NCBI RefSeq assembly: GCF_030332225.1
Contig: NZ_JAOWIF010000043.1
Span: forward strand, 124,001 to 188,000
From: Citrobacter sp. Cu233
GTDB taxonomy: Bacteria > Pseudomonadota > Gammaproteobacteria > Enterobacterales > Enterobacteriaceae
Direction: 5' to 3'
DNA length: 64,000 nt
Below the pieces are notes generated by a model, which saw only the letters and a program-made list of their open reading frames with translations, had not been told where the DNA came from and did no database searches. The position numbers and the translations under genes were made by a program. Positions 49,744 through 60,257 of the stretch are shown here, piece by piece. Numbering within the stretch: the first letter of the stretch is position 1; every line of letters starts with the position of its first letter.

Positions 49744-50757
49744 ATGACGCAGCCATTGGTCGGAAAACAGATTCTTATCGTTGAAGATGAGCCAGTATTT
49801 CGCTCGCTTCTGGATTCATGGTTTTCCTCTTTGGGAGCGACAACAGCAGTAGCGGGAGACGGGCTTGATGCGCTGGAGTTACTGGGGCGCTTCACCCCCG
49901 ACCTGATGATTTGCGATCTCGCTATGCCGAGAATGAACGGCCTTAAACTGGTCGAGTATCTGCGTAATCGTGGCGATCGGACGCCTATTTTGGTGATCTC
50001 CGCAACGGAAAATATGGCCGATATTGCCAAAGCATTACGACTCGGTGTGGATGATGTTCTTTTAAAGCCCGTGAAGGACCTTAACCGCCTGCGAGAAACC
50101 GTTTTTGCGTGTCTTTATCCCAATATGTTTAATTCTCGTGTGGAAGAAGAAGAACGCCTGTTTCGTGACTGGGATGCGATGGTGGGCGATCCTGCAGCGG
50201 CTGCAAAACTGTTGCAAGAATTGCAGCCCCCAGTGTCGCAGGTCATCTCGCATTGTCGGGTTAACTACCGCCAGTTGGTCGCTGCTGATCAACCTGGACT
50301 GGTACTGGATATTGCCCCATTGTCGGACCACGATCTCGCCTTCTATTGTTTGGATGTTACTCGAGCAGGGGATAATGGTGTTCTGGCTGCATTATTACTG
50401 CGTGCGCTGTTTAATGGTTTGCTGCAAGAACAACTCACCCATCAGAATCAACGTTTGCCTGAGCTCGGTGCGCTATTGAAACAGGTGAATCATTTACTGC
50501 GTCAGGCTAATTTGCCCGGGCAGTTTCCATTGCTGGTGGGGTATTACCACAGCGGATTAAAAAATCTGATTCTGGTATCGGCTGGGCTGAATGCGACATT
50601 AAATACCGGTTCACATCACGTACAAATCAGTAATGGTGTTCCGCTGGGCACGTTAGGTAATACGTATTTGAATCAGCTAAGTCATCGCTGTGAATCCTGG
50701 CAGTGCCAAATCTGGGGGGCCGGCGGTCGTCTGCGCCTGATGTTGTCTGCGGAATGA
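49744..50757 (+). CDS. rssB: RpoS adaptor/response regulator RssB
   Basis: RssB binds sigma S and delivers it to ClpXP for degradation. The 337-residue protein has a receiver domain (EDEPVFRSLL; phospho-acceptor Asp58 in PDLMICDLAMPRM) and a C-terminal PP2C-like domain without phosphatase residues. Length equals E. coli RssB. GGGGGGAGAAT is the ribosome binding site; Ira anti-adaptors are not in the window. Confidence 0.97.
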   Translation: MTQPLVGKQILIVEDEPVFRSLLDSWFSSLGATTAVAGDGLDALELLGRFTPDLMICDLAMPRMNGLKLVEYLRNRGDRTPILVISATENMADIAKALRLGVDDVLLKPVKDLNRLRETVFACLYPNMFNSRVEEEERLFRDWDAMVGDPAAAAKLLQELQPPVSQVISHCRVNYRQLVAADQPGLVLDIAPLSDHDLAFYCLDVTRAGDNGVLAALLLRALFNGLLQEQLTHQNQRLPELGALLKQVNHLLRQANLPGQFPLLVGYYHSGLKNLILVSAGLNATLNTGSHHVQISNGVPLGTLGNTYLNQLSHRCESWQCQIWGAGGRLRLMLSAE

Positions 50758-50960
50758 CCAGTAGAGTAGCAAGGGATAAAATTGGTTCACATTCCTGCCT
50801 GCCTGAGTGCTACTATCTGCGCCAGATTTATGCGCATTTATCTTAATTATACCGACGCGCGTCCTTTTCAGACCTGAAGCTTACTGCGGTACTGATATAC
50901 TTGGATGCGATACAGATTGATGAACACGTTCAATACATGAACAGTCCAGGAGAGTTTTAA

Positions 50961-51869
50961 ATGGCTGCCCTTAATTCAAAAGTCAAAAAGGCTGTTATCC
51001 CGGTTGCGGGATTAGGAACCAGGATGTTACCGGCTACGAAGGCAATCCCGAAAGAGATGCTACCGTTGGTTGATAAGCCATTAATTCAGTACGTCGTAAA
51101 CGAATGTATTGCTGCGGGCATCACTGAAATTGTACTCGTGACTCACTCGTCTAAAAATTCAATTGAAAACCACTTTGATACCAGCTTTGAACTTGAAGCG
51201 ATGCTGGAAAAACGTGTAAAACGTCAGCTTCTGGAAGAAGTGCAATCTATTTGCCCTCCGCATGTCACTATTATGCAGGTGCGTCAGGGGCTGGCAAAAG
51301 GTCTGGGGCATGCGGTATTGTGTGCCCATCCGGTTGTTGGCGATGAACCCGTTGCGGTCATCCTGCCGGACGTTATTCTTGACGAATACGAATCTGATTT
51401 ATCCCGTGACAACCTTGCTGAAATGATCCACCGTTTTGATGAAACAGGCAGCAGCCAGATTATGGTGGAGCCTGTAGCAGACGTAACGGCTTACGGTGTT
51501 GTGGATTGTAAAGGTGTTGAATTAGCGCCGGGTGAAAGCGTACCGATGGTTGGCGTGGTAGAAAAACCGAAAGCAGACGTTGCGCCATCTAATCTGGCCG
51601 TTGTGGGGCGCTATGTTCTCAGTGCGGATATCTGGCCTCTGCTGGCAAAAACACCTCCGGGAGCCGGTGATGAAATTCAGCTGACCGACGCTATCGATAT
51701 GCTGATCGAAAAAGAAACGGTAGAAGCCTATCACATGAAGGGTAAAAGCCATGACTGTGGTAATAAGCTGGGCTATATGCAGGCGTTTGTTGAATATGGT
51801 ATTCGCCATAATACGCTTGGCGCTGAATTTAAAGCATGGCTTGAAGATGAGATGGGTATTAAGAAGTAA
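50961..51869 (+). CDS. galU: UTP-glucose-1-phosphate uridylyltransferase
   Basis: GalU makes UDP-glucose for LPS, trehalose and galactose metabolism. The 302-residue nucleotidyltransferase has the UTP loop [20 protein letters not shown] (about residue 17-35) and the sugar-binding segment near [13 protein letters not shown] (about 260). A terminator follows at 51893-51922. Confidence 0.98.
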   Translation: MAALNSKVKKAVIPVAGLGTRMLPATKAIPKEMLPLVDKPLIQYVVNECIAAGITEIVLVTHSSKNSIENHFDTSFELEAMLEKRVKRQLLEEVQSICPPHVTIMQVRQGLAKGLGHAVLCAHPVVGDEPVAVILPDVILDEYESDLSRDNLAEMIHRFDETGSSQIMVEPVADVTAYGVVDCKGVELAPGESVPMVGVVEKPKADVAPSNLAVVGRYVLSADIWPLLAKTPPGAGDEIQLTDAIDMLIEKETVEAYHMKGKSHDCGNKLGYMQAFVEYGIRHNTLGAEFKAWLEDEMGIKK

Positions 51870-51892
51870 CCTCGCGGTATTATAAGGACAGA

Positions 51893-51922
51893 ACGGTGCT
51901 GCTAATCCAGCGCCGTTTTTTT
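51893..51922 (+). terminator. galU terminator
   Basis: Stem ACGG.GCT/AGC.CCGT followed by a T run, 24 bases after the galU stop. Confidence 0.85.
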
Positions 51923-51960
51923 ATACCTAATTTGGGTAGGGCGATGTGCGAAGTACGGGT

Positions 51961-51988
51961 AAAAAAAATCCCGCCACTGGCGGGATTT
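51961..51988 (-). terminator. hns terminator
   Basis: Stem AATCCCGCCA/TGGCGGGATT with an A run at 51961-51967 that reads as a U tract on the minus strand. Confidence 0.87.
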
Positions 51989-52007
51989 TAAGCAAACTAT
52001 TTCTGAA

Positions 52008-52421
52008 TTATTCCTTGATCAGGAAATCGTCCAGTTGTTTACCTTGTTCTTCCATCGCTTTTTTGATCACAGCCGGTGTACGACCCTGGCCAGTCCAGGT
52101 TTTAGTTTCACCGTTTTCGTCAACGTAGCTATATTTAGCCGGACGCGCTGCACGTTTAGCTTTGGTACCGGACTTAACTGCAGCCATGCTATTCAGCAGT
52201 TCGTTCGGATCAATACCATCAGCAATCAGCATTTCACGATATTGTTGCAGTTTACGAGTACGCTCTTCAACTTCAGCAGCGGCAGCGCTTTCTTCTTCGC
52301 GACGCTCGCTAACTACAACTTCTAATTTTTCCAGCATTTCTTCAAGCGTTTCCAGAGTACATTCTCTCGCCTGCGCACGAAGAGTACGGATGTTGTTCAG
52401 AATTTTAAGTGCTTCGCTCAT
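52008..52421 (-). CDS. hns: histone-like nucleoid-structuring protein H-NS
   Basis: The 137-residue xenogeneic silencer: N-terminal coiled-coil oligomerisation domain (about 1-65), linker, and C-terminal DNA-binding domain with the AT-hook-like core [16 protein letters not shown] (QGR, about residue 110-115). Length and sequence match E. coli H-NS. It represses AT-rich acquired DNA and its own promoter. Confidence 0.98.
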   Translation of the reverse strand: MSEALKILNNIRTLRAQARECTLETLEEMLEKLEVVVSERREEESAAAAEVEERTRKLQQYREMLIADGIDPNELLNSMAAVKSGTKAKRAARPAKYSYVDENGETKTWTGQGRTPAVIKKAMEEQGKQLDDFLIKE

Positions 52422-53065
52422 TGTAGTAATCTCAAACTTATATTGGGGTGGTTTGTTGAGCTAATAATAGAGCGATAAATTCAGTTGTGCAATAGCCAGG
52501 AATGTAAGGAATTCAAAATTGCTCTTTATTTAGTGTCTGTATTAATTGTTCTGTCTTAATTTTATGACGCCGTCGGGCATAAAAAAGGCTTATTGGTATG
52601 CGGGCTTCCCGGCAGCAGAGAGTAAAAATTCAAGATTCAGGTCACATTTCATGGTGTACAAATAGTATCTCTTTGCAGTGATTTCAACCTTTTGTATTAG
52701 TTTTGCTTACGGGAATCCTCTATTACAAGGTGGCTATCGTTGGATGTAATAACAATAAGGGCAGGGTTTCTTTATTGCACGGTGATGATAAGTGACGTTG
52801 ATGAATTTCAGGAGCACAATTTGTGAAAGAATGTGTATATACACATCATACTTCAGGTTGTTTGTGCTTTGGCAGCGTACTTTCACTCTATTGCACACTT
52901 AAGAAAGTACCCAAGGGCACTTCTGTGCTGCGGGGTATTTAGACGAAACAGGGTGGTGTTCGCACGTTCTTTTATACATTCCGAATGTCACGCTGCACCG
53001 ACATGTTTGTGAAATATGATACAATCCTGCCCATATTTATTCTCCCCGGTGAGGGCCGACACACA
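52422..53065. promoter_or_regulatory. hns-tdk divergent intergenic region
   Basis: About 640 AT-rich bases holding the hns promoter and probably curved DNA used in H-NS autoregulation, and the tdk promoter. TTGTGAAAGAATGTGTATATACACAT at about 52822-52847 includes a palindrome TGTATATACA. No gene is supported; the frame open from 52985 into tdk is a 5' extension without a ribosome binding site. Confidence 0.5.
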
Positions 53066-53683
53066 ATGGCACAGCTTTATTTCTACTATTCTGCAATGAA
53101 TGCAGGCAAGTCGACGGCATTGCTGCAATCTTCATACAATTATCAGGAGCGTGGGATGCGCGCCGTTGTATATACAGCGGAAATTGATGACCGTTTTGGC
53201 GCGGGAAAAGTAAGTTCACGTATAGGCCTGTCGTCACCTGCAAAATTGTTTAACCAAAATTCATCTTTGTTCGAGGAGATTCGTGAGGAGAACGCGCAAC
53301 AACGAATTCACTGTGTGCTGGTCGATGAGTCTCAGTTTCTGACGCGACAGCAGGTTTATGAATTATCAGAGGTTGTTGATCAGCTGGATATTCCAGTTTT
53401 GTGTTATGGCTTACGCACTGATTTCCGTGGTGAATTATTTGGTGGTAGCGAATATCTGCTTGCCTGGTCTGATAAGTTGGTTGAATTAAAGACCATTTGC
53501 TTCTGTGGTCGTAAGGCCAGCATGGTATTACGTCTTGATCAGGCCGGAAGACCTTATAACGAAGGTGAGCAGGTCGTTATAGGCGGAAATGAACGCTATG
53601 TATCGGTGTGCCGCAAGCATTATAAGGAAGCACAGTCTGAAGGCTCTCTGACGGCCATTCAGGAACGTCACTGCCACGATTAA
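53066..53683 (+). CDS. tdk: thymidine kinase
   Basis: Tdk phosphorylates thymidine and deoxyuridine. The 205-residue type II kinase has P-loop [15 protein letters not shown] near residue 8, DE motif VDESQFL near residue 88 (E. coli has VDECQFL), a lasso region, and zinc cysteines in CFCGRK (about 145) and in VSVCRKHY (about 188). ATG 53066 follows GGGCCGACACACA; it gives the standard length. Confidence 0.96.
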   Translation: MAQLYFYYSAMNAGKSTALLQSSYNYQERGMRAVVYTAEIDDRFGAGKVSSRIGLSSPAKLFNQNSSLFEEIREENAQQRIHCVLVDESQFLTRQQVYELSEVVDQLDIPVLCYGLRTDFRGELFGGSEYLLAWSDKLVELKTICFCGRKASMVLRLDQAGRPYNEGEQVVIGGNERYVSVCRKHYKEAQSEGSLTAIQERHCHD

Positions 53684-53860
53684 CCCTCTGCTCTCCTGCT
53701 GAGTTAAAAACGCAGGGTAGGCCTCTGCTTTAGCCAGAAGCGTTACCCTGCGGTATTGACTTCTGGTATCTCTTACACATCTCTTCTTTGCGCCTCTTTC
53801 TCTTACGCCTTTTCACTTCGATGGTGGCGTCTGCCGGGCCTGATTTTGGCTGAGTATGGC

Positions 53861-53888
53861 AAAAAAAAACGGCCCCAAAGGGCCGTTT
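53861..53888 (-). terminator. adhE terminator
   Basis: Stem AAACGGCCC/GGGCCGTTT with an A run on the left giving the U tract for the minus-strand adhE message. Confidence 0.87.
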
Positions 53889-53917
53889 ATGAAGATACTA
53901 AAACTTATGTGAGTGCA

Positions 53918-56596
53918 TTAAGCGGATTTTTTCGCTTTTTTCTCAGCTTTAGGCGCTGCTGCAGGCTCAGATTTAGCAGCAGTTTCACCTTCGCTATACT
54001 CACGACCGTAGTAAGTATCCAGCAGGATCTGTTTCAGTTCAGAAATCAGCGGGTAACGCGGGTTAGCACCGGTGCACTGGTCGTCAAACGCATCTTCGGA
54101 CAGTTTGTCGACGTGTGCCAGGAAGTCAGCTTCCTGAACACCAGCTTCACGGATAGATTTAGGAATACCCAGTTCAGCTTTGATTTCTTCCAGCCATGCC
54201 AGCAGTTTCTGGATTTTAGCCGCAGTACGGTCGCCCGGTGCGCTTAAACCCAGATGGTCTGCGATTTCGGCGTAGCGACGACGAGCTTGCGGACGATCGT
54301 ACTGGCTGAATGCAGTCTGTTTAGTCGGGTTGTCGTTCGCGTTATAACGAATGACGTTGCTGATCAGCAGGGCGTTCGCCAGACCGTGAGGAATGTGGAA
54401 CTGAGAACCCAGCTTGTGCGCCATTGAGTGGCATACACCCAGGAAGGCGTTAGCAAACGCGATACCCGCGATGGTTGCTGCACTGTGAACACGCTCACGG
54501 GCTACCGGGTTCTTAGAACCTTCATGGTAGGACGCAGGCAGGTTTTCTTTCAGCAGTTTCAGCGCTTGCAGAGCCTGACCGTCAGAGAATTCAGAAGCCA
54601 GTACGGATACGTAAGCTTCCAGGGCGTGAGTCACAGCGTCCAGACCACCGAATGCACACAGTGATTTCGGCATATCCATCACCAGGTTGGCATCGACAAT
54701 TGCCATATCAGGGGTCAGCGCGTAGTCAGCCAGCGGATATTTCTGACCTGTTGCATCGTCGGTAACAACCGCAAACGGCGTTACTTCAGAACCGGTACCG
54801 GAAGTGGTGGTGACGGCGATCATTTTCGCTTTCACGCCCATTTTCGGGAACTTATAGATACGTTTACGGATGTCCATAAAGCGCAGTGCCAGTTCTTCGA
54901 AATGGGTTTCCGGATGTTCATACATCACCCACATGATTTTCGCGGCGTCCATCGGGGAACCACCGCCCAGGGCGATGATAACGTCAGGTTTGAAGGAGTT
55001 AGCCAGCTCTGCACCTTTACGAACAACGCTAAGAGTCGGGTCAGCTTCAACTTCAAAGAACACTTCGGTTTCAACGCCGGCTGCTTTCAGAACGGAGGTG
55101 ATCTGGTCAGCATAACCGTTGTTGAACAGGAAGCGGTCGGTCACGATCAGAGCACGTTTGTGACCATCGGTAATCACTTCATCCAGCGCGATTGGCAGTG
55201 AGCCACGACGGAAGTAGATAGATTTCGGAAGTTTGTGCCACAACATGTTTTCAGCTCGCTTAGCAACGGTTTTCTTGTTGATCAGGTGCTTAGGACCAAC
55301 GTTTTCAGAGATGGAGTTACCACCCCAGGAACCACAACCCAGAGTAAGGGAAGGTGCGAGTTTAAAGTTGTACAGGTCGCCGATACCACCCTGCGAAGCC
55401 GGGGTGTTAATCAGGATACGCGCGGTTTTCATCATCTGACCGAAGTAAGCAACGCGTTCTGGTTGGTTGTCCTGGTCAGTGTACAGGCAAGAAGTGTGGC
55501 CGATACCACCCATCGCAACCAGTTTCTCTGCTTTGTCTACCGCATCTTCGAAATCTTTCGCACGGTACATCGCCAGCGTCGGGGACAGTTTTTCGTGAGC
55601 AAACGGCTCGCTTTCATCAACAACTTTCACTTCACCGATCAGGATCTTAGTTGTTTCCGGAACCGAGAAGCCTGCCAGTTCAGCAATTTTATATGCCGGC
55701 TGACCAACGATAGCGGCGTTCAGTGCGCCATTTTTCAGGATAACGTCCTGAACAGCTTTCAGCTCTTTGCCCTGCAGCATGTAGCCGCCGTGGCTAGCGA
55801 AACGTTCACGAACTGCATCGTATACAGAGTCAACAACAACAACGGATTGTTCAGAAGCACAGATTACGCCGTTATCGAAGGTTTTAGACATCAGAACAGA
55901 AGCGACCGCGCGCTTAATATCCGCAGTTTCGTCAATAACAACAGGGGTGTTACCTGCACCTACACCGATTGCTGGTTTACCGGAGCTGTATGCTGCTTTA
56001 ACCATGCCTGGACCGCCGGTCGCAAGGATCAGGTTGATGTCCGGGTGGTGCATCAGAGCATTAGACAGTTCAACGGAAGGTTGATCGATCCAGCCGATCA
56101 GATCTTTCGGTGCACCAGCAGCGATAGCAGCCTGCAGAACGATGTCAGCCGCTTTGTTAGTGGCATCTTTAGCACGCGGATGTGGAGAGAAGATGATTGC
56201 GTTACGCGTCTTCAGGCTGATCAGCGATTTGAAGATAGCAGTAGATGTCGGGTTAGTGGTCGGAACGATACCGCAGATGATACCAATCGGTTCAGCGATG
56301 GTGATAGTACCGAACGTGTCGTCTTCAGACAGAACACCACAGGTCTTTTCATCTTTATAAGCGTTGTAAATGTATTCGGAAGCAAAGTGGTTTTTGATCA
56401 CTTTGTCTTCGACGATGCCCATGCCGGATTCGGCAACGGCCATTTTCGCGAGAGGGATTCGAGCGTCTGCGGCTGCCAGAGCGGCGGCGCGGAAGATTTT
56501 GTCAACCTGTTCTTGAGTGAAACTGGCATATTCACGCTGGGCTTTTTTTACGCGCTCTACAAGTGCGTTAAGTTCAGCGACATTAGTAACAGCCAT
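53918..56596 (-). CDS. adhE: bifunctional acetaldehyde-CoA/alcohol dehydrogenase
   Basis: AdhE reduces acetyl-CoA to acetaldehyde and then ethanol, regenerating NAD+ in fermentation, and forms spirosomes. The 892-residue protein has an N-terminal aldehyde dehydrogenase domain with catalytic Cys in FDNGVICASEQS (about 246) and an iron-dependent alcohol dehydrogenase domain after about residue 450 with GGGSPMDAAKIMW and the histidine-rich iron site (CHSMAHKLGSQFHIPHG about 720-736). The end is alanine/lysine rich. Nearly identical to E. coli, one residue longer. Confidence 0.98.
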   Translation of the reverse strand: MAVTNVAELNALVERVKKAQREYASFTQEQVDKIFRAAALAAADARIPLAKMAVAESGMGIVEDKVIKNHFASEYIYNAYKDEKTCGVLSEDDTFGTITIAEPIGIICGIVPTTNPTSTAIFKSLISLKTRNAIIFSPHPRAKDATNKAADIVLQAAIAAGAPKDLIGWIDQPSVELSNALMHHPDINLILATGGPGMVKAAYSSGKPAIGVGAGNTPVVIDETADIKRAVASVLMSKTFDNGVICASEQSVVVVDSVYDAVRERFASHGGYMLQGKELKAVQDVILKNGALNAAIVGQPAYKIAELAGFSVPETTKILIGEVKVVDESEPFAHEKLSPTLAMYRAKDFEDAVDKAEKLVAMGGIGHTSCLYTDQDNQPERVAYFGQMMKTARILINTPASQGGIGDLYNFKLAPSLTLGCGSWGGNSISENVGPKHLINKKTVAKRAENMLWHKLPKSIYFRRGSLPIALDEVITDGHKRALIVTDRFLFNNGYADQITSVLKAAGVETEVFFEVEADPTLSVVRKGAELANSFKPDVIIALGGGSPMDAAKIMWVMYEHPETHFEELALRFMDIRKRIYKFPKMGVKAKMIAVTTTSGTGSEVTPFAVVTDDATGQKYPLADYALTPDMAIVDANLVMDMPKSLCAFGGLDAVTHALEAYVSVLASEFSDGQALQALKLLKENLPASYHEGSKNPVARERVHSAATIAGIAFANAFLGVCHSMAHKLGSQFHIPHGLANALLISNVIRYNANDNPTKQTAFSQYDRPQARRRYAEIADHLGLSAPGDRTAAKIQKLLAWLEEIKAELGIPKSIREAGVQEADFLAHVDKLSEDAFDDQCTGANPRYPLISELKQILLDTYYGREYSEGETAAKSEPAAAPKAEKKAKKSA

Positions 56597-57083
56597 AATG
56601 CTCTCCTGATAATGTTAAACTTTTTTAGTAAATCATCTGCTCGATACGAGAGTATAGACAGACCGACGAAAAATTGTATAACGTTTTGAAAATCAAACGG
56701 TTAATTAACGTCCACTTTACTTTGATTTACTAAAAGAGCTTATGCGTTAGCGTCATTTAACTCTAACGCGTTACCTCCAGGTGGCGTAAGCAAGATTACT
56801 CACTTCTGAGTAGTAATTGCGTGATCTGGATCAAATTTCCGCAAAGCTGACACCTTTCAGCAGGCCCTTTTAGCGTTTCCCGGTAAGTGTTAAAAAAATG
56901 ATGTGATGAATGAGGTTAACATTAGCATATTTAATACATATTAATAACACCGAGTAATGGTAGCGTATTTACGTAGATATACGCAGATAGCAGGTGAAGT
57001 ATGCTGACAAAAGGCGTATCTTCAGCGCGGATTTCATCAATTTTTATGACTCATTTTATCCGGCTAACGCTTCGGAGCTAACC
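56597..57083. promoter_or_regulatory. adhE-ychE divergent control region
   Basis: About 490 bases. In E. coli adhE has a long leader with Cra, Fis and NarL control; here TGATCTGGATCA at 56822-56833 and several AT-rich stretches are visible but sites cannot be assigned safely. No gene is supported; the frame from 56994 is an extension of ychE. Confidence 0.5.
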
Positions 57084-57731
57084 GTGATCCAAACGCTATT
57101 CGATTTTCCTGTCTATTTTAAATTTTTCATTGGGTTATTTGCATTGGTCAACCCGGTAGGGATCATCCCTGTCTTTATCAGCATGACCAGCTACCAGACC
57201 GCTGCCGCACGCAATAAAACCAACCTTACGGCAAACCTGTCAGTTGCTATCATTCTGTGGACCTCTCTGTTTCTGGGGGATGGAATTCTGCAATTGTTTG
57301 GTATCTCAATTGATTCGTTCAGGATTGCCGGTGGTATCCTGGTCGTGACTATCGCGATGTCGATGATCAGCGGAAAACTTGGGGAAGATAAGCAAAACAA
57401 GCAGGAAAAGTCGGAGACGGCAATACGCGAGAGCATTGGCGTTGTCCCGTTAGCGCTGCCGTTAATGGCGGGGCCAGGGGCAATAAGCTCAACGATCGTC
57501 TGGGGCACGCGTTATCATAGTGCCATTAATCTGTTCGGTTTTTTTGTGGCAATTGCGCTGTTTGCTCTGTGCTGTTGGGGATTGTTTCGAATGGCGCCAT
57601 GGCTGGTTCGCCTGTTGGGACAAACCGGCATCAACGTCATCACGCGTATTATGGGGCTGTTACTCATGGCGTTGGGTATTGAGTTCATTGTGACCGGTAT
57701 CAAGTCCATTTTCCCGGGTTTACTTGCCTGA
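57084..57731 (+). CDS. ychE: MarC-family inner-membrane protein YchE
   Basis: A 215-residue protein with six hydrophobic helices and MarC landmarks: FFIGLFALVNPVGIIPVF near residue 14 and LALPLMAGPGAISSTI near residue 122. Orthologous to E. coli YchE. Function unknown for the family. GTG 57084 has CGGAGC upstream and gives the E. coli N-terminus (VIQTLFDFP); the longer ATG frame has no support. Hairpin terminator at 57749-57775. Confidence 0.92.
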   Translation: MIQTLFDFPVYFKFFIGLFALVNPVGIIPVFISMTSYQTAAARNKTNLTANLSVAIILWTSLFLGDGILQLFGISIDSFRIAGGILVVTIAMSMISGKLGEDKQNKQEKSETAIRESIGVVPLALPLMAGPGAISSTIVWGTRYHSAINLFGFFVAIALFALCCWGLFRMAPWLVRLLGQTGINVITRIMGLLLMALGIEFIVTGIKSIFPGLLA

Positions 57732-57748
57732 ATACACCCATTCAATAT

Positions 57749-57775
57749 AAACGGAGCTGCTCTCAGGCTCCGTTT
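57749..57775 (+). terminator. ychE terminator-like hairpin
   Basis: AAACGGAGC...GCTCCGTTT stem, 18 bases after the ychE stop, with a short pyrimidine tail. Confidence 0.75.
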
Positions 57776-58504
57776 CCTTCCATTGTCAGTAAAACTTCTC
57801 ACGAAAGTTGAAAAGCGGCATAGCAATAATAAAAGATGATGATAGCCAGTTGCATTTTTATGTATTGATTTTAAACACAATTACCTTTTCAGCAGAACAG
57901 ATGAACCAGGACAGCATTGTTATTTTATTAACATCATACACTGGGGCTTGCTGAAGGATTATTGAAATGTTATTAGTTATTTCTGCATCTAATTTAGATG
58001 AATGTGCTAATTAATAACCATTTGTTAAATTTATGTGCATTTTGACGTCTGTTCGATGCCGGACAGGGTGGCGAACCAGGTGTCTCACGCAACCAATTGA
58101 AAATGTTGATTTTTTTGTTAAAAAATTGCTTTTTTTAATCTTTTGCTGTGCAGTTTTTTTTCGATAAAAGAGAATTGGTTAACAAATCTGTAAAATGTAT
58201 TGGCGGTGAAGAAACGCATTTGATACTTTCCGGCCAGGTATTTAGCAGAAGATTTCACGTTGATGAGAATCATTTTCAGTTAGTTTCTCTCAACAGGATA
58301 ATAGCGGGCTTCCGGCAGGGGAGGCACGTAGATAATCGACGCAAGGCGATCAAACGAATCGCCAGAATAAATAAAGTCGGTGATAGCGAGCAGTAAACAA
58401 AAAAACACCTGACGGTAGAAAATCTCCGGTGCCGTACAGGGATCCTGACAGGATTAACAGTCTGGTTATAAAACCAGCCATAATAATGAGGGAGTACAAA
58501 CACA
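57776..58504 (+). promoter_or_regulatory. oppA upstream region and leader
   Basis: About 730 AT-rich bases with no supported gene. A frame at 58148-58396 (82 codons) has no recognised homology. In E. coli and Salmonella the oppA leader is a target of the small RNA GcvB; a CA-rich stretch GTACAAACACAATG around the start (58493-58507) would suit that pairing. TGAGGGAG at 58487-58494 is the oppA ribosome binding site. Confidence 0.55.
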
Positions 58505-60136
58505 ATGACTAACATCACTAAAAAAAGTTTAGTAGCTGCGGGGATCCTAACTGCGCTAATCGCTGGAAATGTTGCTACAGCAGCAGTGGTACCAGCAGGC
58601 GTACAGTTGGCTGAGAAGCAGACTCTGGTACGTAATAATGGTTCGGAAGTTCAGTCACTCGATCCGCATAAAATCGAAGGTGTACCGGAATCCAACATTA
58701 GCCGTGATTTATTTGAAGGTTTATTAATCAGTGACGTTGATGGCAAACCATCGCCGGGCGTGGCTGATAAATGGGAAAATAAAGATTTTAAAGTCTGGAC
58801 ATTCCATTTGCGTAAAGACGCTAAATGGTCTGATGGCACGCCCGTTACCGCACAAGATTTCGTCTATAGCTGGCAACGTCTGGCGAACCCGAATACCGCT
58901 TCACCGTACGCCAGCTATTTGCAGTACGGGCATATTGTCAATATTGATGACATCATCGCCGGTAAGAAACCAGTTACCGATCTCGGTGTAAAAGCGATTG
59001 ACGACCATACCTTTGAAGTCACTCTGAGCGAACCTGTTCCTTATTTCTACAAACTACTTGTGCACTCCTCTCTTTCCCCTGTGCCTAAAGCTGTGGTGGA
59101 AAAATTCGGTGAAAAATGGACCCAGCCCGCTAACATCGTTTCTAACGGCTCTTATAAACTGAAAGACTGGGTTGTCAACGAGCGTATTGTACTTGAGCGT
59201 AATACCAACTACTGGGACAACGCGAAAACCATTATTAACCAGGTCACATACCTGCCAATTTCTTCTGAAGTGACTGACGTGAACCGTTATCGCAGCGGTG
59301 AAATCGACATGACCTATAACAACATGCCGATTGAGTTATTCCAGAAACTGAAAAAAGAGATCCCGAACGAAGTTCACGTTGATCCTTATCTGTGCACCTA
59401 TTATTACGAAATTAACAACCAAAAAGCACCGTTCAACGATGTTCGTGTTCGTACCGCCCTGAAGCTGGCGCTGGATCGTGACATTATCGTCAACAAAGTG
59501 AAAAACCAGGGCGATCTGCCTGCCTATAGCTTTACCCCGCCATATACTGATGGCGCTAAACTGGTTGAGCCAGAGTGGTTCAAGTGGTCACAGGAAAAAC
59601 GTAACGAAGAAGCGAAAAAACTGCTGGCCGAAGCTGGTTTTACCGCGGATAAACCGTTGACCTTTGATCTGCTGTATAACACCTCCGATCTGCACAAGAA
59701 GCTGGCTATCGCTGCGGCATCCATCTGGAAGAAAAATCTGGGTGCGAATGTGAAGCTGGAAAATCAGGAGTGGAAGACGTTCCTCGATACACGTCATCAG
59801 GGCAACTATGATGTTTCACGTGCAGGCTGGTGTGCGGATTATAACGAACCGACTTCTTTCCTGAATATGGTGCTGTCTGACAGCTCCAACAACACCGTCC
59901 ACTATAAGAGCCCTGCATTTGACAAGTTGATTGCTGATACCCTGAAAGCAACTAATGACGCTCAGCGCAGCGAACTGTATTCGCAAGCAGAACAGTTGCT
60001 GGATAAAGACTCTGCAATTGTGCCGGTGTTCTACTATGTTAACGCTCGCCTGGTGAAACCTTGGGTAGGCGGATACTCCGGTAAAGACCCGATGGATAAT
60101 ATCCACGTTAAAGACTTGTATATTATCAAGCATTAA
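58505..60136 (+). CDS. oppA: periplasmic oligopeptide-binding protein OppA
   Basis: OppA binds peptides of two to five residues largely irrespective of side chains and hands them to OppBCDF. The 543-residue precursor has a signal peptide ending ATAA (about residue 26), and the SBP family 5 body: GSEVQSLDPHKIEGVPESN near residue 46, and ADYNEPTSFLNM near residue 440. Length equals E. coli OppA. A hairpin after its stop separates it from the membrane genes. Confidence 0.97.
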   Translation: MTNITKKSLVAAGILTALIAGNVATAAVVPAGVQLAEKQTLVRNNGSEVQSLDPHKIEGVPESNISRDLFEGLLISDVDGKPSPGVADKWENKDFKVWTFHLRKDAKWSDGTPVTAQDFVYSWQRLANPNTASPYASYLQYGHIVNIDDIIAGKKPVTDLGVKAIDDHTFEVTLSEPVPYFYKLLVHSSLSPVPKAVVEKFGEKWTQPANIVSNGSYKLKDWVVNERIVLERNTNYWDNAKTIINQVTYLPISSEVTDVNRYRSGEIDMTYNNMPIELFQKLKKEIPNEVHVDPYLCTYYYEINNQKAPFNDVRVRTALKLALDRDIIVNKVKNQGDLPAYSFTPPYTDGAKLVEPEWFKWSQEKRNEEAKKLLAEAGFTADKPLTFDLLYNTSDLHKKLAIAAASIWKKNLGANVKLENQEWKTFLDTRHQGNYDVSRAGWCADYNEPTSFLNMVLSDSSNNTVHYKSPAFDKLIADTLKATNDAQRSELYSQAEQLLDKDSAIVPVFYYVNARLVKPWVGGYSGKDPMDNIHVKDLYIIKH

Positions 60137-60141
60137 TGGCA

Positions 60142-60180
60142 AGACGTGGGGCAATCATTTTTGCCCCACAGTGTCTTTTT
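60142..60180 (+). terminator. oppA-oppB intercistronic attenuator
   Basis: Strong stem GTGGGGCAA/TTGCCCCAC, extended by AGAC/GTCT, then five T residues, just past the oppA stop. It probably limits read-through to oppBCDF so that OppA is in excess. Confidence 0.8.
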
Positions 60181-60257
60181 CATTGAACTATTAACACCTC
60201 TTCGTCAGCACGTCTGGATGAAAGAGGTGTAAAGGCACACGCCAGAAGGTACGGGCA

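Noticed and set aside
53756-54247. 163-codon frame between tdk and adhE on the plus strand
   Set aside because: Runs through the adhE terminator and the adhE 3' end on the opposite strand; no domain.
55235-56689. 484-codon plus-strand frame opposite adhE
   Set aside because: Shadow of adhE caused by the strong codon bias of this highly expressed gene.
58148-58396. 82-codon frame upstream of oppA
   Set aside because: No recognised homology and no clear ribosome binding site; lies in the oppA leader region.
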